NCBI RefSeq assembly: GCF_042477335.2
Contig: NC_091251.1
Location: 37,030,501-37,094,500 of the forward strand
DNA length: 64,000 bases
Direction of reading: 5' to 3'
From: Ovis canadensis
Taxonomy: Eukaryota; Chordata; Mammalia; Artiodactyla; Bovidae
A program made the translations under genes and the position numbers. The notes below the pieces were generated by a model that made no database searches, was not told where the DNA came from, and was given only the letters and a program-made list of their open reading frames with translations. Positions 56,545 to 64,000 of the stretch are shown piece after piece (within the stretch, counting starts at the first letter, position 1; each line of letters starts with the position of its first letter).

Positions 56545-58112
56545 ACAAGTTCTTAATTACCTGGATAACCATGATGGTGTGATCACTCACCTAGAGCCAT
56601 TAGGTGAAATGTCACTCCTAGACATTCTGGAGTGTGAAGCCAAACCTGTCTTAGGAAGCATAAATACAAACAAAGTTAGTGGAGGTGATGAAATTCCAAC
56701 TGAGCTATTTCAAATCCTAAAAGATGATGCTGTGAAAGTGCTGCACTCAATATGTCAGCAAATTGGGAAAACTCAGCAGTGGCCACAGGACTGGAAAAGG
56801 TCAGTTTTCATCCCAATCCCAAAGAAAGACAATGCCAAAGAATGTTCAAACTACCCCACAATTGCACTCATTTCACATGCTAGCAAGGTAATTCTCAAAA
56901 TCCTTCAAGCTAGACTTCAACAGTATGTGAACCAAGAACTTCCAGATGTACAAACTGGATTTAGAAAAGGCAGAGGAACCAGAGATCAAACATTCACTGT
57001 ATCACAGTAAAAGCAGGAGAATCCCAGACAAGCATCTGCTTCTACTTCTGCTTCACTTCTACTTCTGCTTCACTGATTACACTAAATCCTTTATCTGTGT
57101 GGATCACAACAAACTGGAAAATTCTTAAAGAGATGGGAATACCAGACCAATTTGTCTGTCTCCTGAGTAACCTGTATGCAAGTCAAGAAGCAACAGTTAG
57201 AACCAGACATGGAAAAATGGACTGGTTCCAAATTGGGAGCTGTATATTGTCATCCTGTTTATTTAACTTCTGTGCAGAGTAAGTCATGTGAAATGCCAGG
57301 CTGGATGAAGCACAAGTTGGAATCAAGATTGCCGGGAGAAATATCAATAACCTCAGATATGCAGATGACACTACCCTTATGACAGAAAGCAAAAAGGAAC
57401 CTAAGAGCCTCTTGATGAAGGTGAAAGAGGAGAGTGAAAAATCTGGCTTACATTCAAAAAGCTAAGATCATGGCATCCGATCCCATCACTTCATGGCAAA
57501 TAGATGTGGAAACAATGGAAACAGTGACAGACTTTATTTTCTTAGGCTCTAAAATCACTGCAGATGGTGAGTACAGTCATGAAATTAAAAGACTCTTACT
57601 CCCTGGAAGAAAAGCTATGACAAACCTAGACAGCATATTAAAAAAGAGAGACATCACTTTGCCAACAAAGGTCCATATATTGAAAGCTATACTTTTTCCA
57701 GTAGCCATGAATGGATGTGAGAGTTGGCATAGAAAAGGCTGACTCCTGAAGAACTGTGGTGTTGGAAAAGACTCTTGAGAGTCCCTCGGATAGCAAGGAG
57801 ATCAAACCAGTCAATCCTAAAGGAAATCAACCTTGAATATTCATTGGAAGGACGGATGCTGCAGCTGAAGCTCCAATACTCTGGCCACCTGATGCCAAGA
57901 GCCGACTCATTAGAAAAGACCCTGATGCTGGGAAAGATTGACGATAGGAGGAGAAGGGGGCAACAGAGAACGAGATGGTTGGATGGCATCACCAACTCAA
58001 TAGACATGAGTTTGAGCAAGCTCCAAGAGATTGTGAAGGACAAGGAAGCCTGGCGCACTGCAGTCCATGGAGTTGCTAACAGTCAGACACGATTGAGCAA
58101 CTGAACAATGAT
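56545..58112 (+). mobile_element. BovB LINE, 1.57 kb with RT domain
   Basis: The plus strand reads 'LEPLGEMSLLDILECEAKP', 'WPQDWKRSVFIPIPKK', 'FRKGRGTRDQ', later 'NNLRYADDTTLM' with an intact YADD at 57358-57369, then the C-terminus to '[16 protein letters not shown]'. Stops and frameshifts are at about 57010, 57283 and 57460. It starts at nearly the same consensus point as the inverted copy at 54316-55865. Confidence 0.9.
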
Positions 58113-58969
58113 CAGACCAAGGAACAATGACATGGCATCCAGACAAGAGGGGTGCAGGATATCAGGTGAAGTACAGACCTACTGGGTCAGTGGTTCTAGG
58201 AGAGAAGTCTCTAAAGAGAGGAAGTACTTCATAGAAAACTCAATTTGATTGAGAGGATGGATCAACCTGAGGTCTACAGCTTGCAGAAACTGCATAACAA
58301 AGAAGACAAAAATAAACTTCAAGAGGTACAAAATGTTTTTTAAAATTATGCTGTTTCTGAATCTTCAGAAACATAATTTGTGTAGTCAGTTCAGTTCAGT
58401 TCAGACTATTTGTATAGTCAAAATAATGTAAATACTTTGCATTGATTTTTAGTGTTAGAGTACATGAACCTAAGCTTTAATTTTGATTACAGAATGAAAT
58501 CTTAATAATGAATAATCATGACAGTGTAAGACTAAAGGAGAAATCACTGAATTTGGGAGACAGTAGAAAAAGAGAATGAAGGGAAAGATAAGATGTTAAA
58601 ATCCTCATCTTGCAAAATTGGAACTTAAAATATACATCACATAGCTGAACCAGATACTAAGAGAGTTAGTGTATTATTAGGTTAGAAAGGTAAGCAACAG
58701 AGAAACTAAAATACAGCTATATTAGGAGGAAGAGGAGAAGGGCACGAAGTGTATTTGAGTTAAACCTTAATCTGCTTAGCCACTTGATGGATTAATAAGT
58801 AGAGAAAGAAGACTTTTCTAGAGATAGTGAGGCAAGATCTGGAAATGGTGCCTCTTGGCCCCACTTGGACTTGGACTGGAGAGTTGAAAAATCATGGGGA
58901 GAGAGACTGTAGCTTTTAATTGTGGGCATGTACTATTTTGATAAATACAAATTGTGACCTGAGTGACAG
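58113..58969. other. No gene recognised
   Basis: A short '(cagtt)n' BovB-like motif at 58386-58404. Otherwise nothing identifiable. Confidence 0.45.
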
Positions 58970-59115
58970 AGTTTCTATTTGGCATGATTAAAAAAAGGTT
59001 TAAAAATGGATGGTAGTGGTGATTGTATAACATTGTGAATGTAATTACCACTGATTGTATACTTAAAAAATGATTAAAGTGGCAAGTCTTATGCTTACAT
59101 CTATTTTACTCCAAT
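58970..59115 (+). mobile_element. Old L1 3' end
   Basis: 'atggatggtagtggtgattgtataacattgtg' parallels the tail at 35995-36170. Confidence 0.45.
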
Positions 59116-60779
59116 GTAAGTGTGTTCTGAGATAACATTCATCTTTTGCTGAGCCCACCTCCTATAATACCTCTGCTTAGGCATTTGATTTGGTCCTAGA
59201 ATTTCAGAAGATGGATTTAAGTGACCACAACAGCAAAGATGAAAGAATTGTGGAACCAGGGCATTACACAAGTCATCAGGAGGATACTTTATTATCTCTG
59301 GATGTGATGCTGCCTGTTCAAATTTTATTCTCAGTAAACAGGGCCTGCCAAAGGAGAAAGTTCCCATCTTACAACTGACATTTTTAAAAAATTCTTGTCT
59401 TGAGACTTTAACTAAATATTTTTCCATTTTAGGATTAACACTAAAAGAGTTGCTTCAAAAGTAGCTGAGATGACTAAGCTAGGTAAAACAGATTACAAAA
59501 GAGAAGCCAGTGAATGAGAAGACGCCTGACTATGGGGATAGTTTGTTGAGGCTGGTACAGATGAGCTCAAGGGTGGTAAACACTGATGATGGCCTTGTCC
59601 ACTGAAGGGCAGGTGGCAAGACTGAAGGCGGGTGAATGGTGGGCTCTCCATGGCACTTGCACAATCTGAGTTTGATGGTGTAATTTTCCTCTAGGAGAAA
59701 TTTCTGAGACATGTTTCCTCTGTGTATCTTCCTACATGAAGCCAGATTCAGCACCCTGAAGGTGTGATTGATGATACTATGCAGCCATTATGAATAATCC
59801 ATTTAAATTTAAAGGGTTTTATGTTTATGTTTACAGAGTAACAGAATCTATATGCAAAAAGAAAGTTTATGAGAATTTGTATCAGGAAGTGGAGAGAATC
59901 TCTGGGAAGAGGAGATGCTGAGTCACTAAGAATTGGTTTAGGTGCGGCCTGTTTAATAAAAGGTATGCAAAGTTCAATGATAATGAGATGCCTTACTTTG
60001 CCTATAAACTATCAGGGATTAAAATAAAATAGTATCAAATTATGCAAAGGATATAGAGAGGTGGGTCCATTCTGTACCCTGGTAATGGAAGTGTAAGTTT
60101 AACTTATATTTCCAGAGTGGGGCAGAGTTAGAGTCAAGAGCCAGGCAAGGACATGATACAGAGATGTTACCTTATTTGACCGTAAGCAGAGTTGTCTCTA
60201 GGGTGTGTGGCCCTGGCCAATTTTTTTTTCTTTTGAAGAGTGATAACTAATGTGGCCCCTGCCTGTATAAACAATTTGACTTTTAAATAGATTAGAAAAG
60301 TCATAGGCCCAAGTGAAGTACAGCGACTTATCATTGATGATTTAGAATTATGGGTAGAGGACTACTGCTTAGTCCCACTAAGAAACTACTACTAGCTACT
60401 TGCTTATTTGCTAATTGTCCAGTCAGTGCACATACAGACTTTTGTTACTATCCGGGCACCACCTCTTCCTGTTGGATCGAAGAGATATTTGTTCATGTTA
60501 TTTATTGTCAGAGGCATTATTCCTGGATAATTTCATTATCTCCCACCACATGAAAAAGGTAGCACAATGCCACAACTCTTCAAAAGCTGTCTGGAATCGT
60601 AGAGATCTTCCTCTTTCTGCAGTTTCCATAATGCCACTTATTTCACACCAGCTCTATCATGACTCATGACACCGAATCATTCACCGTGGTGCCTGTGAAT
60701 ACCAGCTCCAGCGACTCTATCAAAGGTTACTTTGTTACTCTATTGCGTTGATAATGACCACAAACGTAGGCAGTGTTTT
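59116..60779. other. No gene recognised
   Basis: About 1.7 kb. The minus-strand frames at 59427-59101 and 59754-59530 and plus-strand frames near 60350-60669 show no family signature, signal peptide or splice context that I can support. Confidence 0.45.
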
Positions 60780-61080
60780 ACTTAGTCCAGTTTATGTTGT
60801 TATGACAAAATACCACAGACTGGGTATCTTATGAATGATAGAAATTTGTTTCTCACAGCTCTGGAGGCTGGAAGTCCAAGATCAGGGTGCCAGCACAGTC
60901 AGCGCAGAAGTGGCAAGGGAGCTCTAGGGGATCTCTTTTGTAGAAGCATTAACCCCATTTATAAGGCTCCGTGTCCTAATTCCCTCCCAAAGGTCCCACC
61001 TGCTCACACCATCACATGGGGCATCAGGATTCCAATATGTGATTCTGGAGGGGATACATATTCAGACCATAGCACCAAGA
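60780..61080 (+). repeat. Old mammalian interspersed repeat
   Basis: 'tgttatgacaaaataccacag', 'ctcacagctctggaggctggaagtcc' and 'catcaggattccaatatgtg' form a well-known mammalian-wide repeat (probably LTR or DNA-transposon derived); I am not sure of the family name. Related to 313-450. Confidence 0.5.
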
Positions 61081-61189
61081 ATAAACAGGAAAATGAGAAT
61101 AAATTTCTGGCCATGTGAAATTTGCCATCTGGAGTTTTATAGTGTAAACATAAAACTACACATCTAACCATATCTTCTCCTCAACTGCT

Positions 61190-61330
61190 TTTTTTTTTTT
61201 TTTTTTGAGAACTGACCTAAGAATTTATAGTTTTCTTTTCTTTTTTTTTAATCGGAGCACAATTGACTTACAATAGCATATTAGTTTCAGATGTACAATT
61301 GTCGTGAACTCTTTAGGCCATGATGACCAC
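61190..61330 (-). mobile_element. Poly-T and short L1-like fragment
   Basis: T18-type run at 61189-61206, a second T run at 61240, then 'cacaattgacttacaatagcatattagtttcag', an antisense L1 3'-UTR motif. Confidence 0.45.
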
Positions 61331-61439
61331 ATTCCTAGAATGCCACCTCTTTCATAACTGACCGCACCATACTCCTGCCTTCCACACACTTGCCACCATC
61401 TAGGAGGACAGGCAAGGGGTCCATGAGCAGAGCAAAAGA

Positions 61440-62489
61440 GCAACCCCATTCACACAAGGAATGACCATACTTCATCTTGCACAGGTTAAGAGAATATGTC
61501 ATCACCTGTCAATCAGACGCAAGAGAGGGCATTGATCTGAAGTGCTCCACTGGCACCGCAGAGCCATTATCTCAAAAGTCTTTACAGGAGATAGGAGCAG
61601 CCAACCATGCCTCCTACGGTGTGGAGCCTGCAAAGGGGTGGGGTCCACCCTGGGTGCCAGCAGTGGGGAGCTCACAGTGTAGCGAGGAGTGCTATGTTGC
61701 CCTTCATCCTCAACTGCTGTAGGCTAGAAGAAGCAGAGCAGTATGAACAAGGGTCCTGGGGAAGCCTCATATATATGCACTCAATTCCAAGGGTGAATAG
61801 TGACCATCAGTAACCCAGAGTCCTAAATTCATTCTGTGTCCAGGATATATTTGAGTCACAAAAAATCAATTTGTCAGCACCATTCTGGTGACACACTGCT
61901 GTGTGATCCCACAAAAGAAATACCACACCAGCCAGAGGGAACTGTCCACTTACCAGGCACCCTCCTGGAAACAGGGCCTAGCTTCCCGGTCCATAGGTGA
62001 ACTTTTACAGGGCAGCTGGTTGGCTCTACACATGGAGTAAGGGAGCAGTGTCCTGAAGGGGAGAAATGGGACTCGGGCCCATAGAAGTCCCAGTCCAAGC
62101 TCACAGTACCTGATTCAGATGGCACTGCTGGCCCCAGTCAGTACCAGACACCAGAGGAGAACTTCCTAAGTAAAAGGCACTTCAAAGTATAAGGGACCCC
62201 TGAGGGGCTAGGCTCCAGATCAGGGTCCTGTTCACTCAGGTCTGAGGACTGCACTGGCCCCAAGTATGTGAATTAAACGGCCATCAAGGGATGGAATCTG
62301 AGGAGTTCTACAAGACGCCACATATTCACATACTAGCCAATGTGATCAAAACTGAAACTGGAGCTAATGGTGTTGCATATTGTATCACAGCGCTGCTTCC
62401 AGAAGAATGTTGTCAAAATGCTTATGCTTTCCATGAGCAGTGAGCCCAGCAACATCACCACCAAAAGCAGCTGCCATTCATGGAGCTCT
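61440..62489. other. Unclassified low-repeat segment
   Basis: GC content is higher than around it. Moderately long frames exist on both strands (plus 61477-61722, minus 62125-61874), but no domain or splice pattern could be recognised. It may be an old pseudogene or LTR. Confidence 0.4.
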
Positions 62490-62605
62490 ACTGAAGGCCA
62501 TTTAATCTCATAGCATTTTCATAACAACCCTGAAGTAGGTGCTATCATGATCTCATTTTACAAATAAGGAATCTGAAGTTTTGAGAAGCAGGAGCTGAGT
62601 TGACT
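62490..62605 (+). mobile_element. MIR SINE fragment
   Basis: 'catttaatctcatagcattttcataacaaccctgaagtagg' with 'cattttacaaataagg' is the MIR 3' core region. Confidence 0.75.
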
Positions 62606-62796
62606 CTTTCCTCCCTTGCTATATGAATTAGTTAATAATCTGAGTAGATTACTTTATAATCTTACCTAGATATGAATCTTTAGGGTAGTCCCCATGGTAA
62701 GTGTATTAGATGAACAAAGTCAGGTGAAGGGCTTAGAAAAGCCTGTAACAACTTTTCTCAACTAGAAACACTAGTTCTAGAAGCTGCTGAAATCTG

Positions 62797-62905
62797 TATG
62801 CTCAGTCGTGTCCGACTATTTGTGATCCCATGGACTATAGCCTGCCAGGCTCCTCTGCCCATGGAATTTTCCAGGCAAGAATACTGGATCGTGTTGCCAT
62901 TTCAG
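62797..62905 (-). mobile_element. Truncated Bov-tA SINE
   Basis: 'gctcagtcgtgtccgactatttg' to 'ggatcgtgttgccatttc'. Confidence 0.8.
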
Positions 62906-63099
62906 AAGGGAGGAATTTCATGATGAAAAAAATTTAGAAATGCTGAATATGACCTCTGCCTATTAGAGAGGCATAAGGCATGTTAATATTAAAGGTTATG
63001 CCAACTGCATGAAAGAAACCTACTTAATTCTGTTTAACCCAGCACCTCCCAAACCATTTCAGCATCTCTATAAGCAAGAATCCTCCATTCAAATTACAG

Positions 63100-63262
63100 A
63101 TCAGCCATTTATGAGTTGGGTGACCTTTGTCCAGGCAAACTTGGACTTTCTGAGACTGTTGCTTATTACCTGCAAAATGGAATTAATAAAATACCGCCTC
63201 CTTTCAAGACCTACATAAAACCAAGCATGGACAGCACCTGGTATACAGTGCCCAGCATACAT
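63100..63262 (+). mobile_element. MIR SINE
   Basis: 'gttgggtgacctttgtccaggcaaactt', 'ctgcaaaatggaattaataaaatacc' and 'agcacctggtatacagtgccc' follow the MIR consensus order. Confidence 0.75.
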
Positions 63263-63501
63263 CGGTAGTTTCTTTCCTGCTTGTCTTAAAAGAATTCACA
63301 TAGAGTCCCCAGGAACATGAATTAAGCCACTCAGCTCTTTTTATTTGAATGTACAATATTTGATAGAAGTCAGAAAACTTGCTTGTCTTACATGATTCTA
63401 TGTTTAATACACTTTCTATAACTTCTGAGGAGGTACTGGATAATCAGTAAGCAGGTAACCATTGATCAATAAATGTATTGAAAATTAAAAGAAATTTATA
63501 A

Positions 63502-63657
63502 CAGAGTTGTCTTCACAAAAATGCTCATGGTCTCACTAAATGCTCAAATTAATTAAGGGCTAACTAAATAGTATATATACAGAGTTGTCTTCACAAAAAT
63601 GCTCATGGTCTCACTAAATACTCAAATTAATTAAGGGCTAACTAAATAGTGTATATA
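63502..63657. repeat. Two 78-bp direct tandem copies
   Basis: 'cagagttgtcttcacaaaaatgctcatgg' to 'aactaaatagtatatata' at 63502-63579 is repeated at 63580-63657 with only about two changes. Confidence 0.95.
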
Positions 63658-63849
63658 TAGGTCCCAATCCCTTACCTGAAACTTTTAGGGCCAATGCATT
63701 TTGAAACAGAATTTTTAGGATTTTAAAAAGCAACATTGTGTGGGTATATAAGATACATTACTTATGCATCCCTAGAAGAGTTTATCTGAGGCAGTATTCA
63801 TAATCAGACATTTTGGTATTTCCTCAGTGAAATGTGTAATAGTCATTGT

Positions 63850-64000
63850 TGTTGATTAGTTGGTAAGCCGTGTCCGACTCTTAGCGACCCTGTGGACTGC
63901 AGCCCACCAGGCTCTTCGGTCCATGGGATTTCCCAGGCAAGAACACTGGAGTGGACTGCCATTTCCTTCACCAGGGGATTTTCCTGGTCCAGAGATCGAA
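63850..64000 (-). mobile_element. Bov-tA SINE, cut by window end
   Basis: 'ttgattagttggtaagccgtgtccgactc' to 'ccagagatcgaa'; the tRNA-like head lies outside the window. Confidence 0.8.

Noticed and set aside
59101-59754. Two minus-strand frames as novel genes
   Set aside because: Short, no domain, signal or splice support; cannot be told from chance.

Overview
The window is mammalian nuclear DNA from a ruminant, most likely a bovid. The evidence is the density of BovB (RTE-clade) LINE fragments, tRNA-Glu-derived Bov-tA/Bov-A2 SINEs and CHR SINEs, alongside L1, MIR and endogenous-retrovirus LTR sequence. The species is not resolved. Almost all long open frames are pieces of BovB or L1 reverse-transcriptase genes or their antisense shadows.

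Only two intact cellular genes are visible. Both are on the + strand and both encode secreted RNase A-superfamily proteins of the RNASE9 type: gene A at 15789-16337 (182 aa) and gene B at 31958-32518 (186 aa). Each has a signal peptide and all eight RNase A-type cysteines, but lacks the catalytic His/Lys/His. Each coding region is one exon preceded by a conserved splice acceptor and followed by a conserved AATAAA. The genes sit in two tandem copies of a large segment, about 7965-20115 and 21117-35880. A candidate non-coding first exon with a GTGAGT donor is conserved in both copies.

The two copies share CHR SINEs and L1 fragments at matching positions, but no Bov-tA, Bov-A2 or BovB insertion. 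Copy A alone carries three BovB and five SINE insertions. Copy B alone carries a 3.9-kb L1, a solo LTR, another L1 tail and several SINEs. The duplication therefore looks older than the main ruminant-specific retroposon wave and younger than CHR SINEs.

Layout: 1-7.9 kb is retroposon-rich flank, including a processed ATP6V0E1 pseudogene nested in a BovB element. 8-36 kb is the tandem RNASE9-like duplication. 36-64 kb is a gene-free, repeat-rich region with nested SINE/BovB insertions, several LTRs, a head-to-head pair of 1.5-kb BovB elements, a CTCF-like motif at 52.74 kb, two MIR elements and a fresh 78-bp tandem duplication at 63.5 kb. All repeat names and boundaries are from reading, without a repeat library, and are approximate unless a target-site duplication (TSD) is given.
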